Shown: in pieces, positions 7,627 to 14,655 of the stretch
Position numbering within the stretch: position 1 is the stretch's first letter
Layout: the number at the start of each line of letters is the position of its first letter
Origin: Gemmatimonadaceae bacterium
GTDB taxonomy: Bacteria > Gemmatimonadota > Gemmatimonadetes > Gemmatimonadales > Gemmatimonadaceae
NCBI GenBank assembly: GCA_025449955.1
Contig: JANWIK010000165.1
Span: forward strand, 1-43,541
Direction of reading: 5' to 3'
DNA: 43,541 bases
The notes under the pieces: model-generated
What the model was told of the DNA's origin: nothing
The model's database searches: none
What the model saw: only the letters and a program-made list of their open reading frames with translations
Translations under genes and position numbers: made by a program

Positions 7627-8670
7627 TCAGCTGTCGTTAGGCGAAACGCGCCGCGTTTCGCCTAACGACAGGATCCAGAGACGGTCGGGATCCATCCCCA
7701 TGTCGCCCCAGGCCGCTCGCGCGCGCCGGGGCGGCTCGTCCATCGGCTCGTCGGCGAGCGAGAACGCGCCCCAATGGACGGCGAGCGCGACGGGCGGCGC
7801 ATGGCCGGGATGCGCGCCGGCCAAGTCGGCGCAGATTTGCACGGCTTCCTCCGGATTCACGTGCACCGGCCGCATGAACCAGCGCGGCTCGTAGGCGCCG
7901 ATGGGAAGGATGCACAGATCGAACGGGCCGTAGCGCCGCACGATCTCGGCGAACTCGGGATGGTAGGCTGTGTCGCCCGCGAAGAAGATGGCGTGTGGTC
8001 CGGAACGGAGCGCCCAACCGCACCAGAGCGTTCGCATGCGATCGAACGGCGTGCGCCCGCTCGCGTGCTGTGCCGGCGTGCAGGCCACGCGGAGCCCATC
8101 GAAATCGACGGCATTCCACCAGTCCAACTCGATCACCGTGCGCGCGCCCCACTGCCTAACGTATCGCGCCACGCCGAGTGGCGCAAACCAGCGCGCCGAC
8201 GGATGCCGCTGGACGAGGGAGCGAACGGTGCGGGCGTCGAGATGATCGTAGTGGTTGTGCGAGAGGAGCACGGCGTCGAGGGGCGGCAGCGCGTCGAGCG
8301 CGACGCCGGGCTTCGTTAGGCGTCTGGGCCCGGCCCATTGCATGGGCGAGGCGCGGTCGCTCCAGATCGGGTCGGTGAGCACGTTGAGCGCTCCCACCTG
8401 GAGCAACACGGTCGAGTGGCCGACCCACGTGGCCGACAGCGTCCCGGATGCCGCGCGCGGATAAGCGATCGCCGACGGCACCGGCGCCGGGAGCACGGGC
8501 CGCGGCCGCGGTACCGTGGTGTGCGTGCGGCGCCACGCGATCACATCGCGGAAGGTCGGCGGCGTTGCGTTAGGCCACGGATTCCGGTAGCGGCCGTTGG
8601 CGCGATGGCTCGACGTATCGGACGCGACTCCGTCCGGAGCGCCCGGGTCGGGCGACGGCGGTCTATCCAC
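7627..8670 (-). CDS. MBL-fold metallohydrolase, NAPE-PLD/UlaG-like
   Basis: The protein has 347 residues. After a poorly structured, Pro-rich first 70 residues comes TWVGHSTVLLQV with H85, then VLTDPIWSDRASPMQ, and the metal-binding HxHxDH signature H138-N-H140-Y-D142-H143. Further metal ligands are expected in FFAGDTAYH and VHWGAF near the end. The TDPIWSDRASP block and overall order match N-acyl-phosphatidylethanolamine phospholipase D-like and UlaG-like enzymes, which act on phospholipids or sugar lactones. GTG 8670 lies inside the end of the aldo/keto reductase gene (8-base overlap), so the two are co-translated. The last 14 codons form most of a 41-base palindrome shared with the intergenic region. 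Confidence 0.87.
   Translation of the reverse strand: MDRPPSPDPGAPDGVASDTSSHRANGRYRNPWPNATPPTFRDVIAWRRTHTTVPRPRPVLPAPVPSAIAYPRAASGTLSATWVGHSTVLLQVGALNVLTDPIWSDRASPMQWAGPRRLTKPGVALDALPPLDAVLLSHNHYDHLDARTVRSLVQRHPSARWFAPLGVARYVRQWGARTVIELDWWNAVDFDGLRVACTPAQHASGRTPFDRMRTLWCGWALRSGPHAIFFAGDTAYHPEFAEIVRRYGPFDLCILPIGAYEPRWFMRPVHVNPEEAVQICADLAGAHPGHAPPVALAVHWGAFSLADEPMDEPPRRARAAWGDMGMDPDRLWILSLGETRRVSPNDS
7631..7671. repeat. 41-bp perfect palindrome (20-bp arms, 1-bp centre) between convergent genes
   Basis: Bases 7631-7650 are the exact reverse complement of 7652-7671. Each arm contains one GTTAGGC heptamer facing the other (7636-7642 and 7660-7666). It sits 9 bases after the ConA-like gene stop and forms the last codons of the MBL gene. 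As RNA it would be a very stable hairpin and probably a two-way terminator. Confidence 0.9.
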
Positions 8671-9793
8671 GCCGCGCGGCGGCGAGGTTCTCGTGCAGGT
8701 GGCGAACGGATTTCATTCCGACGAGCGCCGCGGTGACCATGGGCAGCGAGCGGACGAACGCGATCGCCCGTTGGGCATCGGTCGAGAATCCGGGCAGGGC
8801 ATCGTGTACCGTGGAGGGAAGATCACGGGCCAGCTTTCCTTGAAGGAGGCTGGCGCTGGCCACGACCGCGACGCCCAGCTCCGCGGCCGCCTCCAGAAGC
8901 GGAACGGTGTGCGTGCCTAACTGCTGGGTCGGCAACCGCACGGCCTCCGTGCACGCGAGGTTGAGCGGCAACTGCACCGCGGTGAAATGGTGCCTGTCCC
9001 CGCACACATCGCGCGCGAGCGACACCAGCTCGGCGAGGCTGACGTGGCCGCGCGTATCCGGCGTCACGCGCAGCCCGTTCCAGGTGGCGCAGCCGTAGGC
9101 CGCGATCGTACCGCTGTCGCACTGTCGTTCCAGCATCTCGAACGCCGATCGAAGTCGCGCCGAGAGCTCGGCCGGCGTCACGGCGTCGAGTTGCTGCTCG
9201 GGATTGTGCACGTAGTACACGTCGATGGTCTCGACGCCGAGGTTCGCCCGGCTGCGCGCGATCTGCGCCTCGAGGAACGCCGGGGCGATGCAGTGACCCC
9301 CGGCCACAATGTCTTCAGGCCGCGCGAGACCGGTCGCGATGTACTCGCGCTCGACATACGCCTGGTATTCCTCGCGCGTGGCCGGCGGCGTGTCGTCGAG
9401 TGGGATGTAACCACCCTTCGTGCACAAGACGACCTCATCCCTTGCAACCGTGTTTTCCCGAACAGCACGCGAAAGTGCGCGTCCAACCGCACGCTCGGAC
9501 CGTTGGCAGCGATAGTTGATGGCCGTGTCGATGAGCGATATCCCCGATGCGAGCGCAGAATACGCTGCCTCGGCGTAGTCGCGATCGTCCTCGGCGTTAC
9601 ATTCGCCCAGGTACGTGCCCTGTCCGATGGACGAGACGAGAAGCTGGATGTTGCTGAACGATCGGAAGTAGTCGTCGGTAAAGCGCGCGGCGTGTCGCTC
9701 GGCGAAGCGCTTTGTTCCGTCGGCGGTCGCGCGTTCGGCTGAACTGGAGCCGCTCGCATGCGACGGCGCCGTGCGGCGCTGGTTCTTTGTCAC
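8663..9793 (-). CDS. Aldo/keto reductase family protein
   Basis: The protein has 376 residues; an Ala/Ser-rich N-terminal extension of about 45 residues precedes the barrel. The catalytic tetrad is visible: D89 and Y94 in SLIDTAINY, K126 in VVLCTKGGY and H196 in VYYVHNPEQQ. The QRSERAVGRAL segment after the tyrosine is the usual AKR helix. The region NGLRVTPDTRGHVSLAEL and the long insert PPATREEYQAYVEREY are unusual relative to short AKRs and place it near a subgroup of large bacterial aldo/keto reductases. It would use NAD(P)H to reduce a carbonyl; the substrate is unknown. GTG 9793 is the start. Its last 8 bases overlap the start of the MBL hydrolase gene, which suggests a two-gene unit. 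Confidence 0.87.
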   Translation of the reverse strand: MTKNQRRTAPSHASGSSSAERATADGTKRFAERHAARFTDDYFRSFSNIQLLVSSIGQGTYLGECNAEDDRDYAEAAYSALASGISLIDTAINYRCQRSERAVGRALSRAVRENTVARDEVVLCTKGGYIPLDDTPPATREEYQAYVEREYIATGLARPEDIVAGGHCIAPAFLEAQIARSRANLGVETIDVYYVHNPEQQLDAVTPAELSARLRSAFEMLERQCDSGTIAAYGCATWNGLRVTPDTRGHVSLAELVSLARDVCGDRHHFTAVQLPLNLACTEAVRLPTQQLGTHTVPLLEAAAELGVAVVASASLLQGKLARDLPSTVHDALPGFSTDAQRAIAFVRSLPMVTAALVGMKSVRHLHENLAAARRG

Positions 9794-9897
9794 GTTCGAC
9801 GCTACGATGGAACGAGCGCGACGGCAAGCCGGGCGTCGTTACCGGTGGCGTGCTCACGAGTCGACTGAAGACGGGTAGGAGGCACCTGTTTCGAATG

Positions 9898-9926
9898 TTG
9901 GCAGCGGGCGCCCCTATGCTTAGATT
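9898..9926 (+). promoter_or_regulatory. Sigma-70-like promoter upstream of the desaturase gene
   Basis: TTGGCA (9898-9903), 17 bases, then TAGATT (9921-9926) lie about 110 bases before the desaturase start. The -35 box matches five of six consensus bases and the -10 box four. The remaining leader shows no clear structure. Confidence 0.45.
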
Positions 9927-10034
9927 GATACAGGAATCCCGGATCCCGTCGAGTTCATGTCAGGCCGGGTGCAGGTCGTCCCGCCGTCGCACGAGCGACA
10001 TCGTCACTACTCCTCAGCAGGAGTGCGGATAAGC

Positions 10035-10784
10035 ATGCCAGGGTTCGCGGCTCTGGCTTCCCATTGGTGGAAGCCCGTTCTGTTCATCATCCTCGCCGGT
10101 CACATCACGAACGTGTGCGTTACGCTGTTTTTGCACCGTTCGCAGACGCATCGCGGGGTGACGTTCAGCAAGATCGCCGAAGTTCCGATGCGGATTTGGC
10201 TGTGGCTCTCGACGTCGATCGTGACGAAGGAGTGGGTGGCTTGCCACCGCAAGCACCACGCGTTCGCGGACCGAGAGGGCGATCCACACAGTCCGCTGCT
10301 CGAGGGACTGCGCAACATCATCATCAAGGGCGCGTTCTACTATCGGACGGCCATCAAGCAGCCCGGAATGCTCGAGAAGTATGGTAAGGGCACGACCAAC
10401 GATTGGCTCGAGCGTTACGTCCTCGCCCGCCTGCCCTGGTTGGGCATCGTGCTGATGTTGGGCATCGACATCTATCTCTTCGGCTTTTTCATTGGACCGC
10501 TTGTGTGGGGCGCCCAGATGCTGTGGATCCCGTTCTGGGCCGCGGGCATCATCAATGGCGTTGGTCACGCGTTGGGTTACCGGAACTTCAACGTCAAGGA
10601 CGAGAGCCGGAACATCTCGCCCATCGCCATCTGGCTGGGCGGCGAAGAGCTCCACAACAACCACCACGCCGATCCGCATTCCGCCAAGTTCAAGGCGAAG
10701 TGGTACGAGTTCGATGTGGGCTGGGCGTACATTCGCGTGCTCGAGTTGTTCGGCCTCGCGAAAGTGACGTACGCGCGGGCGTAG
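10035..10784 (+). CDS. Acyl-CoA/fatty-acid desaturase (delta-9 type, membrane di-iron)
   Basis: The protein has 249 residues from the chosen start. It shows the three histidine boxes of membrane desaturases: HRSQTH (34-39), HRKHH (71-75) and HNNHH (207-211), with a further H178 in GVGHALGY. Hydrophobic stretches around residues 14-30, 55-65 and 135-175 form the membrane hairpins. It should insert a cis double bond into a saturated acyl chain, with a di-iron centre and an electron donor not encoded nearby, to adjust membrane fluidity. ATG 10035 follows AGGAG (10019-10023); the frame is also open upstream to an ATG at 9957, but those 26 residues (Arg/His/Ser-rich) do not look like desaturase sequence. 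A hairpin follows 32 bases after the stop. Confidence 0.9.
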   Translation: MPGFAALASHWWKPVLFIILAGHITNVCVTLFLHRSQTHRGVTFSKIAEVPMRIWLWLSTSIVTKEWVACHRKHHAFADREGDPHSPLLEGLRNIIIKGAFYYRTAIKQPGMLEKYGKGTTNDWLERYVLARLPWLGIVLMLGIDIYLFGFFIGPLVWGAQMLWIPFWAAGIINGVGHALGYRNFNVKDESRNISPIAIWLGGEELHNNHHADPHSAKFKAKWYEFDVGWAYIRVLELFGLAKVTYARA

Positions 10785-10816
10785 GTCTCCCGCGCCACCG
10801 ATGCGGGGCGCGACCT

Positions 10817-10878
10817 CCTCGAGAGGGTCTCGGAACAGGCAGGAAAAGATCGCTATCTTTCCGCAGACTCTCTCGAGG
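10817..10878 (+). promoter_or_regulatory. Long hairpin in the yggX leader that covers its ribosome site
   Basis: CCTCGAGAGGGTCT (10817-10830) pairs with AGACTCTCTCGAGG (10865-10878) with a single G-T wobble. Inside, GC-GG-AAAGAT (10839-10850, one bulged A) pairs with ATCTTT-CC-GC (10855-10864) around the loop CGCT. The GAGG at 10875-10878, nine bases before the yggX ATG, is the only good ribosome site and is buried in the outer stem. It could also terminate the desaturase transcript. Confidence 0.6.
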
Positions 10879-10887
10879 CACTGATCA

Positions 10888-11163
10888 ATGGACATCACAT
10901 GCACCCGCTGCGGCTCCACGCGCGCGGGATTCGAGCGCCCACCGTTCCCGGGTGCGATCGGCACGCGCATTCAGGCGGAGATCTGCACGGAATGCTGGGC
11001 GCAATGGTTGAAGCAGCAGACGATGCTCATCAACCACTACGGGTTGAACCTCATGGACCCGCAAGCGCGGACGTTCCTCACGCGCAACATGGAAGCATTC
11101 CTGTTCAAGAGCGGCGCGCAGCAATCGGTGGACACGACCAAGCAAGGGACCATCGCCTGGTGA
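10888..11163 (+). CDS. yggX: YggX-type Fe(2+)-trafficking / oxidative damage protection protein
   Basis: This 91-residue cytoplasmic protein aligns along its whole length with E. coli YggX. The shared blocks are PFPGAIGTRI (PGELGKRI), WAQWLKQQTMLINHYGLNLM ([20 protein letters not shown]), and an R-x-x-L-x-x-x-M-x-x-FLF segment near the end. YggX is linked to iron delivery and protection of Fe-S clusters from oxidation. E. coli YggX has one N-terminal cysteine; this version has two CxxC knuckles, C5-T-R-C8 and C33-T-E-C36, which could hold zinc or iron. Its ribosome site lies within a hairpin, so translation may be controlled. Its TGA overlaps the GTG of the GH3 gene, suggesting coupling. Confidence 0.85.
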   Translation: MDITCTRCGSTRAGFERPPFPGAIGTRIQAEICTECWAQWLKQQTMLINHYGLNLMDPQARTFLTRNMEAFLFKSGAQQSVDTTKQGTIAW

Positions 11164-13010
11164 GCCGCATGCGCGGGCCGGGCTCGTGGTGGGCATTGCT
11201 GCTCGTCGCGTGCGCCGCGTGCGCCACCGTAAAGCCTGCGTCGGGGCCGCTCGCGCCTCGTGAATCCATTGCCGGAACGTGCGCGTCCCAGACCACATCT
11301 GATGGGTGGGTGAATTGCGCGCTCTCGCACATGACGCTGCGCGACAAAGTCGCGCAGATGGTGTGGCCGCAATTGTACGGCGACTATGTGGCGGCCGATG
11401 CGCCGGCATGGCGGCGATTGAGCGGTTTGGTGCGCGACGATCACGTGGGCGGCTTGATCATGTCGGTGGGCTCGCCGCTCGAGATCGCGGCCAAGCTGAA
11501 CGCGCTCCAGTCCATGAGCGATCTGCCGCTTCTGGTGAGCGCGGACCTCGAGGCCGGCGCCGGCTTCCGGGCGCGCGGCGGCTACTTCCTGCCTAACGCA
11601 ATCGACCTGGGCGGCGCCGTCGTATTCCCGCCGGAAATGGCGTTAGGCGCGACCGGCGACACCACCCTCGCCCGGGAACAAGGCCGCGCCACGGCCGCGG
11701 AGGGCCGCGCGATCGGCATCACGATCGACTTTTCACCGGTGCTGGACGTCAACAACAATCCGGCGAACCCCGTGATCAACGTGCGGTCGTTCGGCGAAAG
11801 GCCGGAATCGGTGGCGGCGATGGGCGTGGCGTATCTGCATGGCATCGAAGCGGGCGGCATGATCTCCACGGGGAAGCACTTTCCGGGACACGGCGATACC
11901 GGAGTCAACTCGCACCTCGCGTTGCCGGTCGTGAACGCGTCGCGCGCGCGGCTCGACACGGTGGAGCTGGTGCCCTTCCGCGCGGCGATCGACGCCGGCG
12001 TGGGCGGCATCATGACCTTCCACGGCGCGATGCCGTCGCTCGATTCGAGCGGCGTGCCCGGCACGTTGTCGCCGCTCGTGTTGACCGGATTGCTGCGCGA
12101 CCAACTGCACTTCAACGGCTTGATCGTGACCGACGCGATGGACATGCGCGGCGTGCTCGATCTCTTCGGCGCGCCGGAGGCGATGCAACGGGCGGTGGCC
12201 GCGGGCGCCGATGTGCTGCTCATGCCGGCGGACGTACCTCACGCCATCGACGCGGTCGTGCAGGGCGTCGAGCAAAAACGGTACGACGAAGCGCGAATCA
12301 CGGAGTCGGCGCGCCGCATCCTGGCGCTCAAGTGGCGACTGGGCCTGGAGCGGCGCCGCCTGGCGGACGTGGACAGCGCGCGGGCGGTGGTCGGCGATTC
12401 GGCGCACCTGGCCCTGGCGGCGGAGATCGCCGAACGAGCCGTGACGTTGGTGAAAGACTCGTTGAACCAGGTCCCGTTAGGCCGACTGTCTCGTGCGGCG
12501 CGGGTGCTGTCCGTGACCTACGCGCACCGCACGGATCTGGGCGCCGGCGTCACGTTCGACGCCGAGCTCCGTCGAACCTTCCCGTCGCTCCGAAGCGAGT
12601 TCGTGAGCGCCGATGAATCGGCGCCCGACTATTGGCGCATTCTGGCGTTGGCCGACTCGGCCGATGTCGTGATTGTGAGCTCCTATTTGGCGGCTGGATC
12701 GACGGTGTCGGACCTTTCGGCGCCGCAAGGATTTCTGGAGTTCGTGAGTACGTTGGCGCAGCGCGGCGCGCACCCGATCGTCGTGGCGCTCGGCAATCCA
12801 TACATGCTGCAACAGGTGAGCGAAGTGCCGGCGTATCTCATCGCGTGGAGCGGCGCTCCGGTGTCGCAGCGCGCGGCGGCGCGTGCGCTGGTGGGCGTGG
12901 CGCCGATCGGCGGCCACTTGCCGATCAGCATTCCGCCGGTGGCCACGGTCGGCGACGGTTTAGTGCGCGCCGCGCTCACGGCGGCAACGGTTTCTTCGGG
13001 CGCCCCGTAG
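11160..13010 (+). CDS. Glycoside hydrolase family 3 lipoprotein, NagZ-like beta-N-acetylhexosaminidase
   Basis: The protein has 616 residues with a lipoprotein signal (WALLLVACAAC). The GH3 barrel shows DKVAQMVWP, LLVSADLEAGAG, IDFSPVLDVNNNPANPVINVRSFGE, the NagZ loop KHFPGHGDT with the H244/D246 dyad that serves as acid/base, and the nucleophile D325 in IVTDAMDMRG. This loop separates NagZ-type hexosaminidases from other GH3 enzymes. A second alpha/beta domain follows (about 420-610: VTLVKDSLNQVPL, VIVSSYLAAGS, PIVVALGNPYML), as in two-domain bacterial GH3 proteins. It likely releases N-acetylglucosamine from peptidoglycan fragments or chitin at the cell envelope. GTG 11160 overlaps the yggX stop (GTGA); ATG 11169 is an alternative. 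The frame stays open upstream through yggX but that part is not GH3-like. Confidence 0.9.
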   Translation: MSRMRGPGSWWALLLVACAACATVKPASGPLAPRESIAGTCASQTTSDGWVNCALSHMTLRDKVAQMVWPQLYGDYVAADAPAWRRLSGLVRDDHVGGLIMSVGSPLEIAAKLNALQSMSDLPLLVSADLEAGAGFRARGGYFLPNAIDLGGAVVFPPEMALGATGDTTLAREQGRATAAEGRAIGITIDFSPVLDVNNNPANPVINVRSFGERPESVAAMGVAYLHGIEAGGMISTGKHFPGHGDTGVNSHLALPVVNASRARLDTVELVPFRAAIDAGVGGIMTFHGAMPSLDSSGVPGTLSPLVLTGLLRDQLHFNGLIVTDAMDMRGVLDLFGAPEAMQRAVAAGADVLLMPADVPHAIDAVVQGVEQKRYDEARITESARRILALKWRLGLERRRLADVDSARAVVGDSAHLALAAEIAERAVTLVKDSLNQVPLGRLSRAARVLSVTYAHRTDLGAGVTFDAELRRTFPSLRSEFVSADESAPDYWRILALADSADVVIVSSYLAAGSTVSDLSAPQGFLEFVSTLAQRGAHPIVVALGNPYMLQQVSEVPAYLIAWSGAPVSQRAAARALVGVAPIGGHLPISIPPVATVGDGLVRAALTAATVSSGAP

Positions 13011-13111
13011 TTCGTGCACGCGATCGGGTTGACGCTGTGCTCGGGCGCCGGTATCGTCGCGTCCATCAAGATTAGCGGAATTTAGTCTCAAGGCGCTACG
13101 AATTCGCGGCC

Positions 13112-13140
13112 TTGACATTAGTCACAATTCGTGACTAATT
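13112..13140 (+). promoter_or_regulatory. Promoter of the NrtR-like regulator gene
   Basis: A perfect -35 box TTGACA (13112-13117) is followed after about 17 bases by an AT-rich CTAATT (13135-13140) as a weak -10. The ATG is at 13148, so the leader is nearly absent. The promoter overlaps a palindromic operator. Confidence 0.55.
13117..13139. promoter_or_regulatory. Perfect 9-bp inverted repeat operator (ATTAGTCAC-N5-GTGACTAAT)
   Basis: The arms ATTAGTCAC (13117-13125) and GTGACTAAT (13131-13139) are exact complements separated by AATTC. The site fills the space between the -35 and -10 boxes of the regulator gene, an arrangement typical of autorepression. Its AT-rich palindromic form resembles sites bound by NrtR-family repressors. 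Confidence 0.75.
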
Positions 13141-13147
13141 CGATGCA

Positions 13148-13855
13148 ATGCCTGAACGCCCTGCCTCTGCTTCCGGCCGCGTGTCCGCGCGGCGCCCCGC
13201 GCTCTCAGTGGATGTCGTTTCGCTCACGCCGCATGGCCGACGCCTTACGGTGCTCTTGGTGCGCGTCGGGGATTCGCGGTCGAAGGAGCGCTGGGAGCTG
13301 CCGAACGACGCTCCGCGCAGCGACGAAACCATCGATGAAGCCGCCGCGCGCGTGGTGCGTCCGACACTTGGCGCGCAGCCGGCGATGCTGGAGCAGGTCG
13401 CCGCCTTCGGCGACCGGCGGAGGCATCCATCGGACGCAGCGGTGTCGATCGGGTACGTGGCGCTCGTGGCGTCCGGCGCGAGCGCGTCGCTCGGCGGCGA
13501 CGCGGCGTGGTTCCCTGTGGATGAGCTGCCGCCGATCGCGCCGCGCCAACGCGCGATCGTGGATGGCGCCATGCACGCGGTGCGCGCGCGGCTGGATCAA
13601 TCGCCGATCGCGTTCCGGCTACTGCCATCGACGTTCACGCTGAGCCAGCTCCAGGAGATCTACGAGCTGCTGCTCGGCCGTCGTCTGCACAAGGCGAGTT
13701 TCCGGCGGGCGCTCCACGCGTCATGGTTGGTCGAGCCGACGGACGAATGGCGCAGCGAGGGACGCGGTCGTCCGGCACAACTTTTCCGGTATGCACCTCG
13801 TAAGCGGCGCGGGAGCCGGCGCGGGGTGCGGTTCGAGGGAGTGAGCGGGACCTGA
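13148..13855 (+). CDS. NrtR-like transcriptional regulator (Nudix domain plus winged helix)
   Basis: The protein has 235 residues. Residues 18-145 form a Nudix fold (LSVDVVSLTPHGRRLTVLLV, then RWELPNDAP). The Nudix box is degenerate: where REUxEE is expected the sequence has RVVRPT, so hydrolase activity is probably lost. Residues 155-225 match the NrtR winged helix: FRLLPSTFTLSQLQEIYELL, then LGRRLHKASFRRAL, then GRPAQLFRYAPR. NrtR proteins bind ADP-ribose-type ligands with a dead Nudix domain and repress NAD or sugar genes. Here a perfect palindrome overlaps its own promoter, so autoregulation is likely. No NAD gene is found beside it, so the regulon must be elsewhere or differ. The start is ATG 13148. 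Confidence 0.85.
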   Translation: MPERPASASGRVSARRPALSVDVVSLTPHGRRLTVLLVRVGDSRSKERWELPNDAPRSDETIDEAAARVVRPTLGAQPAMLEQVAAFGDRRRHPSDAAVSIGYVALVASGASASLGGDAAWFPVDELPPIAPRQRAIVDGAMHAVRARLDQSPIAFRLLPSTFTLSQLQEIYELLLGRRLHKASFRRALHASWLVEPTDEWRSEGRGRPAQLFRYAPRKRRGSRRGVRFEGVSGT

Positions 13856-13958
13856 GGCTGGTCCTCGTGACCGAACCATGACGGGATCGCGACCGGCGCG
13901 CGATTGTCGCTCGTGAACTTTTAGTTGCAAAATGTGTTTAAGGACAAAGGAGTCCACC

Positions 13959-14258
13959 GTGGGACTGGAGACGCGCCACATCACGCTCCGTGATGGTGCC
14001 CGCTCGCAAGTCACCGTCATCGCCCGTCTCGTGTCGGACGACGGCGAGGCCGGACAGGAGAGCGCATGCCTCGTGCTGCGTTTCGAGTGTGCGGTATCGT
14101 GTCGCCGGCCGGCGCGGGTCGTAACGGTGCGTGCGCGGTCGCTTCACGCGGTAGATGAATACGCGCTCCGCAGGCTGGCAGAGGGTGGGAGTATGCCGGC
14201 CGCTCCGACGGCTCGCGCGGCGATGGGGCCACGACAGCGTGTAGTGACGCGGCGGTAG
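13959..14258 (+). CDS. Small protein of unknown function (99 aa)
   Basis: The GTG start at 13959 is fixed by a near-perfect ribosome site AAAGGAG (13946-13952), six bases upstream. Sequence begins MGLETRHITLRDGARSQVTV and continues with CLVLRFECAVSCRRPARVV and a charged helix HAVDEYALRRLAEG. The last 25 residues are Ala/Arg-rich. No known domain is recognised. The pattern of a DG turn, an LRFE-type strand, RRPARVV and a terminal helix is similar to the minus-strand small protein at 6538-6807. The gene ends 18 bases before a strong hairpin. Confidence 0.7.
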   Translation: MGLETRHITLRDGARSQVTVIARLVSDDGEAGQESACLVLRFECAVSCRRPARVVTVRARSLHAVDEYALRRLAEGGSMPAAPTARAAMGPRQRVVTRR

Positions 14259-14276
14259 AGGGTATTATCTAACGGA

Positions 14277-14309
14277 GAGTGGCGGCGTCCCGCTGGGGCG
14301 CCGCCACTC
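14277..14309. terminator. Strong hairpin between convergent small genes
   Basis: GAGTGGCGGCG (14277-14287) pairs perfectly with CGCCGCCACTC (14299-14309), with additional CCC/GGG pairing in the loop. It sits 18 bases after one stop and 6 bases before the other, and should stop transcription in both directions. No T-run is seen. Confidence 0.75.
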
Positions 14310-14315
14310 GACGCA

Positions 14316-14606
14316 TCATGGGGCTGCGCCGGACGCTGTGTCGCGTTTGAGGCGCCGCGCCTGCCAGATGAGGAGGCCGCGCGCCACGGCGACGTTGTCC
14401 GCCGCAATCTCATAGAGCGTGCGGAACGCGGCCGACTGGGTGGGCGCGCTGATTTCAGCGATCACAGGCGGCGTATGGCCTTCGCGCCGGCGCGAGTCGC
14501 TTCGCCGCTCGACCGCGAGCCGGCACGATACGGCCGACCCATCGCCGCTCGTGGCTTCGATCGTCACCACGCCGCCACCAGGCAGCTCACGCAGATACAG
14601 GAACAC
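14316..14606 (-). CDS. Small hypothetical protein downstream of ligD
   Basis: The protein has 96 residues. Segments such as GGVVTIEATSGDGSAVSCRL, TPPVIAEISAPTQSAAFRTL and YEIAADNVAVARGLLIWQA give a plausible two-strand plus helix fold and normal composition. No family is recognised. The start at GTG 14606 has no convincing ribosome site, and a shorter protein starting at one of the valine codons near residue 14 is possible. It lies 49 bases after the LigD stop on the same strand and may be co-transcribed with it. Confidence 0.55.
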   Translation of the reverse strand: MFLYLRELPGGGVVTIEATSGDGSAVSCRLAVERRSDSRRREGHTPPVIAEISAPTQSAAFRTLYEIAADNVAVARGLLIWQARRLKRDTASGAAP

Positions 14607-14655
14607 GGTACTCGACCATCACGGAAAGGATGCGGTGGATCGCCTGCCTAACGCG

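Noticed and set aside
10899-11159. Upstream extension of the GH3 frame through yggX
   Set aside because: It is out of frame with the convincing YggX protein, and the lipoprotein signal starts after GTG 11160.
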